A stretch of 64,000 nucleotides of DNA from NCBI RefSeq assembly GCF_040274945.1, contig NZ_JBEMAR010000004.1:166781-230780 (forward strand). Reading direction: 5' to 3'. Below, piece after piece: positions 44,364 to 52,140 of this stretch. A program made the position numbers and the translations under genes. Source of the DNA: Carnobacterium_B sp040274945. Its GTDB lineage: Bacteria; Bacillota; Bacilli; Lactobacillales; Carnobacteriaceae. The notes below the pieces were generated by a model. The model was not told the DNA's origin, searched no databases, and was given only the letters and a program-made list of their open reading frames with translations. Numbering within the stretch: the stretch's first letter is position 1; each line of letters begins with the position of its first letter.

Positions 44364-45902
44364 ATGTTACAAGTGAGAAATTTGACCTTGCACCACTTAA
44401 TGGATTTAAAAGAAATCATCAAAGACTTGAGTTTTACAGTCAATCCTGGAGAAAAGGTAGCCATTATCGGGGAAGAAGGAAATGGTAAGTCAACATTATT
44501 AAAATGGATTCTTGAAGATAAAAGTATCGAATCTTATATTCAAGCAGAAGGGGAATTGATTAACCAGTTCAGTCGCACAGTCTATTTGCCGCAATCCTTA
44601 CCGCAAGAATATATGGAGTATACTGTTGATCAGTACTTTTTCAGCCAAGCTGATGCTATGGACATCGACTACCAAATGCTATATCAATTAGTGGGGCAAC
44701 TTGGATTTGATGCTGATCGGTTAACAAGTTCGCAAACATTAGGCAGTTTATCTGGTGGCGAAAAAATCAAAGTTCAGCTACTAAAAGCACTCTCAACAGA
44801 TCCTGATTTGCTATTGCTTGATGAGCCTTCTAACGACTTGGATCTTGATACAGTCAAATGGTTAGAGCACTTTATAAAATCTACACCACTAACGATTATT
44901 TTTATCTCGCATGATGAATCTCTGCTTGCAGCGACAGCTACCAAAGTCATTCAGATCGAGCTATTAAGGCATAAGACAGTACCCGTCTCGACTGTGTCCA
45001 AGTTATCGTATAAAGAATACATTGAACAAAAAGAAGCACGCTATGAACACCAATCTCAAGTTGCCAACAAGCAGCGGGAAGAACATCATAAGCAAATGGA
45101 GAAATACCGACAAGTTGAAAGCAGTGTGCACCATGCACAAGGAGCCATTTCAAGACAAGATCCGTCTGGAGCAAGGTTACTAAAAAAGAAAATGCATGCA
45201 GTAAAATCAATGGGAAGACGATTTGAACGCGAAAAGGAAAGTTTTGAAGATATTCCACTAAAAGCAGATGCTATCTTAGTGAAATTTTCAAATACTAAAT
45301 CCCTTCCTACAAATAAAACGATAATCCATTTGGAAGACGAGAGTGTGAAACTGGGGGATAAGGTTTTAGCACACTCACTGAATTTGCTAGTGAAGTCTCC
45401 ACAAAAAATAGGAATCATCGGGCAAAATGGAGTAGGTAAAAGCACACTGCTGAAGCAATTATGGGCAGAATTAAATCAGCGTACAGATATTGCAGCTGGA
45501 TATATGCCGCAAAATTATGCTGAGTATTTACGGATGGATGAAACACCAGTTGAATTTCTGAGTGAAACTGGAGACAGTGAGGAACGTACTCAAGTGATGA
45601 CTTACCTAGGAAGCATGCGTTTTACGACAGATGAAATGCATCATCCAATCCAGTCACTATCAGGAGGACAGCAAGCAAAATTGTTGTTATTGAAAATCGA
45701 TTTATCGGGACAGAATGTATTGCTTTTAGATGAGCCTACACGAAACTTCTCACCGTTATCTCAGCCAGAGCTCAGAAAATTATTTAAAAATTTTGAAGGA
45801 TCGATTATTACTATCTCCCATGATCGGATGTTTTTAAAAGAAGTCTGCGACCATGTCTATGAAATGAAAAACGATGGATTGATTCTGGTAGAGATGGAAT
45901 AG
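44364..45902 (+). CDS. ABC-F ribosome-protection protein (antibiotic-resistance type)
   Basis: A 512-residue soluble protein with two ABC domains and no membrane segments. Domain 1: GEEGNGKSTLLKW, LSGGEKIKVQLLKAL, LLLLDEPSNDLDLDT. Domain 2: GQNGVGKSTLLKQ, LSGGQQAKLLLLKI, VLLLDEPTRNFSPLS. The charged linker between them (about residues 220-290) carries many K, R, Q and E, as in ABC-F proteins that reach into the ribosomal exit tract to displace drugs. The NFSPLS ending is seen in Vml/Vga/Lsa-like members. AGGAGG precedes the ATG. The attenuator-like leader supports a role in resistance to lincosamide, streptogramin A or pleuromutilin drugs; exact spectrum unknown. Confidence 0.87.
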   Translation: MLQVRNLTLHHLMDLKEIIKDLSFTVNPGEKVAIIGEEGNGKSTLLKWILEDKSIESYIQAEGELINQFSRTVYLPQSLPQEYMEYTVDQYFFSQADAMDIDYQMLYQLVGQLGFDADRLTSSQTLGSLSGGEKIKVQLLKALSTDPDLLLLDEPSNDLDLDTVKWLEHFIKSTPLTIIFISHDESLLAATATKVIQIELLRHKTVPVSTVSKLSYKEYIEQKEARYEHQSQVANKQREEHHKQMEKYRQVESSVHHAQGAISRQDPSGARLLKKKMHAVKSMGRRFEREKESFEDIPLKADAILVKFSNTKSLPTNKTIIHLEDESVKLGDKVLAHSLNLLVKSPQKIGIIGQNGVGKSTLLKQLWAELNQRTDIAAGYMPQNYAEYLRMDETPVEFLSETGDSEERTQVMTYLGSMRFTTDEMHHPIQSLSGGQQAKLLLLKIDLSGQNVLLLDEPTRNFSPLSQPELRKLFKNFEGSIITISHDRMFLKEVCDHVYEMKNDGLILVEME

Positions 45903-45915
45903 ATTAATGTAAATG

Positions 45916-45962
45916 AAAAAAGCCTGATCCTATTGTTAAATCAACAGGATCAGGCTTTTTTT
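45916..45962. terminator. Bidirectional terminator after ABC-F
   Basis: Stem AAAAAGCCTGATCC/GGATCAGGCTTTTT with an inner TGTT/AACA pairing. Shared with the convergent oxidoreductase gene. Confidence 0.92.
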
Positions 45963-45994
45963 ATGGAATAATAGTACTTTTTAATTAAATAGTC

Positions 45995-47185
45995 TTATAG
46001 TTTTTTCTCGTAGCCTTCCATAGGAGCAAATTGGCCTGAATACTCATCATTTACTGTAGCTGAATCTGTTGTAAAGTGCATAACAGAACTGAACGATTCG
46101 ACTAGATACACTTGCATAACGGAAGGGATCGCTAATTCATCCATATCAAGTGGGCTGAGTTCTTTACGAATGCTGCTTTCATCATTGGAAGCGACTTTTT
46201 GTACCCATTGAGGTTCACGGATTAATTCTCTTCCCACTGCAACCAGATCAGCACCGTTTGCTAAAACATCATCTGCGTCTTCAGGATTTTCTACTGAACC
46301 AACTCCAATTAAAGGAACACTATTTTCTGTGATTTTAGCAAATTGGTTTAAAATTGGAGTGACATCAGTTTTATCATTTAACGAGGTACGTTTATAACTT
46401 GCGACTGATAAATGAAGATAATCTATTTTTTCTTTAATAGCATCTGCAAAATAAAGAGAATCTTCTAAACGAATTCCAGGAGTTTCAATTTCCTCTGGAG
46501 ACATTCTGTAGCCTAAAATGAACGGACTTGTTGCGTAACGTTTAATCACATCTGAAGCGTGATCAATGACTGCTAGAGGAAAAGTAAGTCTCTTATCTCT
46601 TGATCCGCCCCATTTATCGGTTCTTCTATTTGAATGTTCTGAGTAGAATTGTTGTAGAAGGTAAGTGTTAGCACCATGCAACTCAACGCCGTCAAAACCA
46701 GCAGCTATTGCTCTGCGGATTGCTTCTCCAAAATCAACAATGATTTGCTCGATCTCTTCATTCGTTAATTCTTTTGGTAGTTCAGAATCTGTTGGGTAAG
46801 GAGCAGCGATGGCACTTGCGCTTACGGGCTGATCGCCTTTTAAGATTCTTGAATACGTTTTTCTACCAACATGAAAAATTTGCAGAACTGCTTTTGTGCC
46901 TTTTTGTTTGATAGCTGTCGCTAATTTCTCAAGACCTGGAATCATAGAGTCATCTGCAACGGACAATTCACCTTCAAATCCCTTACCATTATCACTCACA
47001 TAAGCAACTCCAGTAATAATCATTCCAGGGCCACCAGCGCGTGCTGCATAGTAATTGATTTCATCTGTAGTGACCATTCCGTTATGAAAACTAGTCATTG
47101 TGGTCATTGGCGCCATAACGACCTTGTTTTTCAATTGTTGTCCATTTTTAAATTCAAAACCATCTAAAAAATTATATTTACTCAT
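45995..47185 (-). CDS. NADH-dependent flavin oxidoreductase, Old Yellow Enzyme family
   Basis: A 396-residue FMN enzyme. KVVMAPMTTMTSFHNGMVT at the N-terminus, LQIFHVGRK, and GVELHGANTYLLQQFYSEHSN (given in part) with RTDKWGGSRDKR are strong family segments; VGRELIREPQWVQKV closes the phosphate-binding end. It has the single-domain length, without the extra Fe-S or NADH domain of 2,4-dienoyl-CoA reductase. Members reduce alkenes in unsaturated carbonyls or nitro compounds. A HxlR-type regulator is divergent, 147 bases away, and probably controls it. Confidence 0.92.
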   Translation of the reverse strand: MSKYNFLDGFEFKNGQQLKNKVVMAPMTTMTSFHNGMVTTDEINYYAARAGGPGMIITGVAYVSDNGKGFEGELSVADDSMIPGLEKLATAIKQKGTKAVLQIFHVGRKTYSRILKGDQPVSASAIAAPYPTDSELPKELTNEEIEQIIVDFGEAIRRAIAAGFDGVELHGANTYLLQQFYSEHSNRRTDKWGGSRDKRLTFPLAVIDHASDVIKRYATSPFILGYRMSPEEIETPGIRLEDSLYFADAIKEKIDYLHLSVASYKRTSLNDKTDVTPILNQFAKITENSVPLIGVGSVENPEDADDVLANGADLVAVGRELIREPQWVQKVASNDESSIRKELSPLDMDELAIPSVMQVYLVESFSSVMHFTTDSATVNDEYSGQFAPMEGYEKKL

Positions 47186-47279
47186 TTGTGTTCCTCCAAC
47201 TAGTTATTTGAGAAATGAATTCTTCCCATCAAATCTTATATATGTTAGTATACGTATTACCAATAGATAATATAAGTAC

Positions 47280-47304
47280 GCACTTTAAAGTGCTATAGGT
47301 ACCT
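47280..47304. promoter_or_regulatory. Palindromes in the OYE-HxlR intergenic region
   Basis: A perfect palindrome GCACTTTAAAGTGC followed four bases later by a second, AGGTACCT. They lie just before the HxlR gene and are candidates for its operator. Confidence 0.45.
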
Positions 47305-47332
47305 AAAAGTGCCTATTAGAGAGATAGGGGAA

Positions 47333-47713
47333 ATGAAGTTGGAAAAAGTTTATAATCTGGGTGTGGAAGCAACACTTGAAGTGATTGGCGGAAAATGGAA
47401 ACCCATTATCTTATGCCATTTAGGTCATGGAGCATTACGAACAGGGGAAATGAGAAGAAGAATTCCTGCCATTACTCAAAAAATGTTGACGCAACAATTA
47501 AGAGAACTTGAAGAAGATAATATTATTGCTAGAGAAGTATTTAACCAAGTGCCCCCTAAAGTGATTTATTCTTTAACAAAAGAAGGAAAGTCATTAAGAG
47601 AAGTTTTAATTGCCATGTCTGTCTGGGGCGAAGAACGTATAAGTAACGATCAGAAAAATGGTAAAAATGTTCAAATAATTAGTCAAGATTATACCGGATT
47701 TGTAGAAATGTAA
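47333..47713 (+). CDS. HxlR-family transcriptional regulator
   Basis: A 126-residue winged helix-turn-helix protein. VEATLEVIGGKWKPIILCHL and ITQKMLTQQLRELEEDNII are the family core, followed by VPPKVIYSLTKEGKSL in the wing. One cysteine (ILCHL) sits where redox- or aldehyde-sensing members have theirs. It is divergent from the OYE gene, a very common pairing in which the regulator responds to electrophiles. The ATG lies close to AGGGG; a TTG six bases later has better spacing. Confidence 0.9.
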   Translation: MKLEKVYNLGVEATLEVIGGKWKPIILCHLGHGALRTGEMRRRIPAITQKMLTQQLRELEEDNIIAREVFNQVPPKVIYSLTKEGKSLREVLIAMSVWGEERISNDQKNGKNVQIISQDYTGFVEM

Positions 47714-47740
47714 GAACTATTTATAAAATTATACTAATTA

Positions 47741-47785
47741 AAGAAGCAATCAAACTATTGAAATGTTTGGTTGCTTCTTTTTTTC
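47741..47785. terminator. Bidirectional terminator after the HxlR gene
   Basis: Fifteen-base stem AAGAAGCAATCAAAC/GTTTGGTTGCTTCTT (one G-T) with T7. Confidence 0.9.
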
Positions 47786-47811
47786 TATAAGAATTACTTA
47801 GACTCAATAGA

Positions 47812-47988
47812 CTAGTAGATTTTCTTTTTTCTTTTGTTCATCTGCTTATCTTTAAAATAAAAATATAAAGCATAAAATTGTATGGCTAAACCGATAAAAA
47901 AAATAAACTTGGTGTGCTCTTGAACCAACAAACCAACAGCTGTAATTAGTCCACCAATTAAATTATACTTATAAAATTTATCTTTCAT
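47812..47988 (-). CDS. Small membrane protein, 58 residues
   Basis: The protein starts MKDKFYKYNLIGGLITAVGL and has one or two hydrophobic segments (LIGGLITAVGLLV, FIFFIGLAIQFYALYFYF) and a basic tail (MNKRKKKIY). GAGGACG precedes the ATG. It lies 40 bases after the broken lipoprotein gene on the same strand and before the shared terminator. I do not recognise the family; the charged ends and clear ribosome binding site support it as real. Confidence 0.6.
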   Translation of the reverse strand: MKDKFYKYNLIGGLITAVGLLVQEHTKFIFFIGLAIQFYALYFYFKDKQMNKRKKKIY

Positions 47989-48028
47989 TTAATCGTCCTC
48001 TTTTCTTTTCGAATAATACGGACAATAG

Positions 48029-48483
48029 TTAGTTGCTTTCTTGAAGAGCTACTTCTACTTTTTCTGTTACTTGCTGATTATCTTTTTCATAAACAAATTC
48101 AATAAAAATATTTTTTCCAGGTTCGATATTTTTAGAAGGGGCAATAAAGCCAACTAAATCGTCATCTAATAGAGTGGTACGTGTATCCAAGATTCCGTCT
48201 TGGTTTGCGCCAGTATTGATAGAGAAAAAAAGATTATTCTCTTCATCATAGAAACTCATATTGGCCTGTTTAGCTAAATCAGCAGTATCGCTATTCGTAT
48301 GTTCAATAGCAAATAGTTGATAAGTTGGCTGAATATAGGATTCCATTCCATTTGAAACAATTATCAGGTTTTCAAGAGCAACATCTTTTGTTCGGGCATC
48401 AACTGAAAAACTATGTAAGGTATTGGTTGTCGTACAGGCACTTAAAAATATAGAACATATCACAAATAAGACAGTTTTTTCAT
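48029..48483 (-). pseudogene. Lipoprotein gene with a frameshift in the signal peptide
   Basis: The body encodes an extracellular lipoprotein of about 150 residues resembling the DUF4352-like immunoglobulin-fold group only in general form (ENLIIVSNGMESY, IEPGKNIFIEFVYEKDNQQ). The lipobox LSAC lies at the start. A good AGGAGG and ATG precede it, but from that ATG the frame reads MKKLSYL and stops. Adding one A to the six-A tract after the ATG gives MKKTVLFVICSIFLSAC, a perfect lipoprotein signal. So the gene has lost one base, is phase-variable, or carries a sequencing error. A GTG 60 bases later would only allow a shortened signal. Confidence 0.75.
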
Positions 48484-48627
48484 TTTTTGCCTCCTATAGA
48501 ATAAATTTACTTAAGTATACAATAAAGAATCATTAAATAAACCAGTTGTTTTTTTATAATTTATACAAATTAACTATCGAAGAAGGACTAAAATTTTGTC
48601 AGAATTACTATTAACTAAATAGCACAT

Positions 48628-48803
48628 AAATTTCTGGAGGAATAGGAATTGCTTGTAGCCGTGTCAAGGATTCAATGCGAATTAAAGAGCGTTAGTGCTT
48701 CAGCAATTACTCTCTTTTTAAGGCTTGAAAGCCTGAAGACTTAAAGGCTTCAGGCGGTCCCATGGCTTTCCACAAGCAAATCCGTCCATTCCAGAAGAAA
48801 TTT
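48628..48803. repeat. Structured intergenic element with long terminal pairing
   Basis: Ends pair as TTCTGGA/TCCAGAA and TTGCTTGT/ACAAGCAA, enclosing further hairpins: GCCTGAAG/CTTCAGGC (perfect, nine-base loop), AGGCTT/AGCCT and AAAGAG/CTCTTT. The whole is about 175 bases with no coding potential. It looks like a folded RNA or a miniature inverted-repeat element. No relative is seen in this window. Confidence 0.6.
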
Positions 48804-48870
48804 TAATTATTTTGAATTCTGGCCCTTTTCTAAATAATGTATTCAATAGAAAAAAATCTATTATATAAGT

Positions 48871-49017
48871 TTATTGATTAAATAGGTGTCAGGTAAATCT
48901 TTATTTGACTAATAAGATGGCTTATTGATTAAATGAGCATCAAAGAAGTTTTCATTTGAGTAATAAATACAGACTTATCGGTTAATACCAAAAGATGTTT
49001 TTATTTAGGCCGATGTT
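48871..49017. repeat. Two and a half imperfect direct repeats of about 52 bp
   Basis: TTATTGATTAAAT begins both unit 1 (48871) and unit 2 (48922); unit 3 begins TTATCGGTTAATA (48975). Each unit ends with a partly complementary segment (ATTTGACTAATAA, ATTTGAGTAATAA, ATTTAGGCCGAT), so each can form a hairpin. The array runs to the ndk stop codon. Confidence 0.55.
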
Positions 49018-49419
49018 TTAGCCAAACCAGATGGATCGTTCTCTAACAGCACTTTCTTTTGAGTCAGAAGCGTGAACGGTATTTTCAGATAAACTGAGAC
49101 CATAAAGAGCACGAATGGTATTGTCAGGGGATGTTTTAGGATCTGTGTTCCCATTCAATGCCCGAACTCGACTAATGGCATTTTCACCTTCCAATACGAG
49201 AGCCACTATTGGACTTCTTGTAAGGTAAGAAACCAAGCGGTTAAAAAACGGTTTTCCATTGTGCTCTGCATAATGTTTTTCTGCTAATTCTGTAGAGGCA
49301 TGAATGAATTTCATATCAAGAACTTTTAAATCATTTCTTTCATATTCTACTAAAATTCTTCCAATTAGATTTCGTTCTACTGCATCTGGCTTGATCAATA
49401 CGAGTGTTTTTTCTGTCAT
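49018..49419 (-). CDS. ndk: Nucleoside diphosphate kinase
   Basis: A 133-residue kinase that balances NTP and dNTP pools. TLVLIKPDAVERNLIGRIL at the N-terminus and NTVHASDSKESAVRERSIWF with the phosphorylated histidine are the family signature. It is somewhat shorter than the common 140-150 residues at the C-terminus but catalytically complete. Many lactic acid bacteria lack ndk, so its presence is informative for taxonomy. It is monocistronic, with an unusual repeat array after the stop codon. Confidence 0.94.
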   Translation of the reverse strand: MTEKTLVLIKPDAVERNLIGRILVEYERNDLKVLDMKFIHASTELAEKHYAEHNGKPFFNRLVSYLTRSPIVALVLEGENAISRVRALNGNTDPKTSPDNTIRALYGLSLSENTVHASDSKESAVRERSIWFG

Positions 49420-49693
49420 TTTTAATCATCCCCCTAGAAGTATATTTATTATGAGTTTAACATGTCCTGTTTCTTTAGTGTAGGAGAGTGTCTTTAATAA
49501 GTAAGTAAAGTGAGTGGCTGTAAAATAGGTAGCATAATATAGCATTGCGCGGTTAAAAATAGTGATAATTAGCTAATGATGATATACTTATCTTAATATA
49601 ATGAAGATAATCTTTGGTGTATGGAATTTAAAAAGGGTGTAATAGGTGTATCTAATAGCCTGTTAAATAAAAAACGATGGAGGGGGAAATAAT

Positions 49694-50146
49694 ATGGGAT
49701 TGATGTTGTCAGAAAAAGAGATATTAGCAAACTTAGAAGATAACGGGTTATTGAGTCCAATGACAGAAAGCACAGCCGTGTGGGCACAAATTATGCCTTC
49801 TACAGGATCTTTAGTACTATTTGGAGCATATGCACAGTTGGCAAAAGGATCTTATTTTATTTTATGTATGGAACAGGATAAAGTTATTTTGTTGCCCGTT
49901 CATAAAGTAACTGGAAAAATAGATGCAAAAAAAGAACCAATCATCATGCCTTTTGAAGAATTAGACTCGGTCGAAGTGGGTAAGAATGCGTTATTACACA
50001 AGGTAACCTTTACAGCGGGCGAACGAGTTATGCCTTTAAAAATAAACAAAATTGCTGCTGGAACGAAATGGCACAAAAATAATTTAGAAAAGGCTTTAGC
50101 AGAAATAAAAAAATGCCAAACACTTGTAGTCCAACAGACTACATAG
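49694..50146 (+). CDS. Hypothetical protein, possible bacterial PH-like fold
   Basis: A 150-residue soluble protein. The alternation of beta strands (GSYFILCMEQDKVILLPV, EPIIMPFEELDSVEV, LLHKVTFTAGERVMPLKI) and the final helix (KNNLEKALAEIKKC) suggest a pleckstrin-like fold, as in several Firmicute proteins that place a strand-rich core before a C-terminal helix. AGGGGG precedes the ATG. No enzyme motifs are seen and I do not recognise a named family with confidence. Confidence 0.7.
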   Translation: MGLMLSEKEILANLEDNGLLSPMTESTAVWAQIMPSTGSLVLFGAYAQLAKGSYFILCMEQDKVILLPVHKVTGKIDAKKEPIIMPFEELDSVEVGKNALLHKVTFTAGERVMPLKINKIAAGTKWHKNNLEKALAEIKKCQTLVVQQTT

Positions 50147-50159
50147 GAATAAAATAAAT

Positions 50160-50196
50160 AATCCATCCTTTCTTTCGAGAAGGGATGGATTTTTAT
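50160..50196. terminator. Bidirectional terminator before gpmA
   Basis: AATCCATCC/GGATGGATT with inner TTTCT/AGAAG and a TTCG loop, then T5. Shared by the two convergent genes. Confidence 0.88.
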
Positions 50197-50882
50197 TAGT
50201 CTAAATAATATTTTTTAGTAACGATTAATTCTTCATTTAGTTCATAAACAAGCGGTTGACCAGTAGGAATCTCCACTGCCATGATCTCATCGTCTGATAT
50301 TTCTTCCAAATATTTGATCAAAGCTCGAATGGAATTTCCATGAGCAGCGATCAATACGGTCTTGTTGTCTAAAATAGCTGGAGCGATATGATCTTCCCAA
50401 AAAGGAATCACGCGTTCCAATGTGACTTTCAAACTTTCACCCATTGGAATGGTCCGTTTTTGGAGGTTAGCATAGCGGCGATCGTTTAATGCAGAGTTTG
50501 GATCATCTGGCTTCAACAATGGCGGCAAAGTGTCATATGAACGGCGCCAAATGAGAACTTGTTCTGATCCGAATTCTTCTGCTGTCGCTTCTTTGTTTAA
50601 CCCTTGCAATGCTCCATAATGACGTTCATTTAACCGCCATGATTTTGTTTCTGGAACCCATAATTGGTCCGATTCTTCTAAGACAATATGGCAAGTCTTG
50701 ATGGCTCTTTTTAAGACAGACGTAAAAGCAAAATCAAAATTAATGCCAGCATTTTTGATCTTTTGCCCAGCTTTGCGTGCTTCTTCATACCCTTGTTCGC
50801 TTAAATCAGCGTCCATCCAGCCTGTAAATTGATTTAATTTATTCCATTCGCTTAACCCATGTCGCACAAAAATAAGTTTCAA
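50196..50882 (-). CDS. gpmA: 2,3-bisphosphoglycerate-dependent phosphoglycerate mutase
   Basis: A 228-residue glycolytic mutase interconverting 3- and 2-phosphoglycerate. LIFVRHGLSEWN holds the phosphorylated histidine; LNERHYGALQGLNKEATAEEFG (given in part) and LIAAHGNSIRAL with the second histidine complete the active site. The start is uncertain: a GTG three codons upstream is nearer the AAGGCGG site, whereas the TTG used here gives the usual family length and N-terminus. Monocistronic. Confidence 0.94.
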   Translation of the reverse strand: MKLIFVRHGLSEWNKLNQFTGWMDADLSEQGYEEARKAGQKIKNAGINFDFAFTSVLKRAIKTCHIVLEESDQLWVPETKSWRLNERHYGALQGLNKEATAEEFGSEQVLIWRRSYDTLPPLLKPDDPNSALNDRRYANLQKRTIPMGESLKVTLERVIPFWEDHIAPAILDNKTVLIAAHGNSIRALIKYLEEISDDEIMAVEIPTGQPLVYELNEELIVTKKYYLD

Positions 50883-51119
50883 CTTAAACACCGCCTTCTT
50901 CTGTTATAGAATGTAAACTTCCTCTTTATTTTACTCTTGTTTTTTATAAAAGCTAATCATATGATAGTAGCTCTTACTGCATAGTGATGAAGAATTTCCC
51001 TTGTAATGAAAGAGATGAGCTGTCGAGTGTTGAAAATAGACGCTCCTTTTTTAATGAGCTATACTTATTTTGAGTATGTACTATGTATAGAGTAGTTAGT
51101 TAAAAATGGGAGGGATTAG

Positions 51120-51905
51120 ATGTACACTGATTTAAAAGGGAAAGTAGCCGTTATTACAGGTGGTTCAAAAGGAATTGGAAATGCAATTGCTAGACGGTTG
51201 TCAGAAGAAAAAATGAAGGTAGTCATCAATTATCATAGTGATAAAGAAGGAGCCGAAGAAACGGTAGAAGAGCTCAAAAAAGTTGGCGGAGAAGCTGTGG
51301 CAGTCGAAGCTGATGTCAGTAGTGAAGAAGGTATAAAAGCTTTATTGGATGCAGCGATTTCTAATTTTGGCGATTTAGATCTGTGGGTCAATAATGCAGG
51401 CATGGAAAACAAAGTGTCCACTCATGAACTGACTTTGGAAGACTGGGATAAAGTCATCAATGTGAATTTAACAGGGGTTTTTCTTGGTTCTAAAGCAGCA
51501 TTGAATCATTTCTTAGAAAACGATAAAAAAGGAAACATCATTAACTTGTCTTCTGTACATGAACGTATTCCTTGGCCAACATTCGCGCATTATTCCGCTA
51601 GTAAAGGTGGAGTGAAATTGTTCAATGAGACCATTGCACTAGAATATGCGCATAAAGGAATTCGAGTGAACAGCATTGCACCAGGAGCAATCAATACACC
51701 GATCAATGCTGAAAAATTTGAAAATGAAGAAGAAAAAGAAAAAACGTTAACCATGATTCCAATGAATTACATTGGAAAACCGGAAGAAGTTGCAGCAGCT
51801 GCAGCTTGGCTAGCTTCAAATGAATCAAGTTATGTAACAGGTACCACGCTGTTCATTGATGGCGGTATGACGTTGTATCCATCTTTTGAAAAAGGTGAAG
51901 GTTAA
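51120..51905 (+). CDS. Glucose 1-dehydrogenase-like short-chain dehydrogenase
   Basis: A 261-residue classical SDR. The cofactor motif is TGGSKGIGNAIARRL; NNAGMENKV, INLSSVHERIPWP and HYSASKGGVKL give the N-S-Y-K catalytic tetrad. SIAPGAINTPIN and GTTLFIDGGMTLYP are the C-terminal signatures shared with Bacillus glucose 1-dehydrogenases. It probably oxidises glucose or a related sugar with NAD(P); the exact substrate is not proven. GGGAGGG precedes the ATG. Monocistronic. Confidence 0.9.
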   Translation: MYTDLKGKVAVITGGSKGIGNAIARRLSEEKMKVVINYHSDKEGAEETVEELKKVGGEAVAVEADVSSEEGIKALLDAAISNFGDLDLWVNNAGMENKVSTHELTLEDWDKVINVNLTGVFLGSKAALNHFLENDKKGNIINLSSVHERIPWPTFAHYSASKGGVKLFNETIALEYAHKGIRVNSIAPGAINTPINAEKFENEEEKEKTLTMIPMNYIGKPEEVAAAAAWLASNESSYVTGTTLFIDGGMTLYPSFEKGEG

Positions 51906-52140
51906 AAAATTGTCAGAAGAGTCTTGAATAATGTAGTTTTTAACCTAGTAAATAGCCATTTATTGGGGTAAGAATAGCAATTATTCAGGGCTTTTTTATC
52001 AGAATAATTAATGCATTTAAAAGAAAATTCTCATTTAAGGGGTGCAAAATTAGACGTCTATTTTACTGTAAGATATACTAGTTAAGAAACGAACGTTTAC
52101 AACTATGGGTTCGATGTACGATAATGAAGGGTTAGATTGA

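Noticed and set aside
44294..44488. Longer leader peptide overlapping the ABC-F start
   Set aside because: TTG start without binding site, overlaps ABC-F in another frame and runs through the terminator; shadow of the ABC-F gene.
36000..46000. Attachment-site duplication of the guaA 3' end
   Set aside because: Searched by eye for GAGTGGGAATAA at the right side of the island and found no copy; no integrase gene present.
51906..52140. Weak AGCC/GGCT hairpin with a T-run after the glucose-dehydrogenase-like gene
   Set aside because: Only four closing pairs over a 40-base span; not strong enough to list as a terminator.
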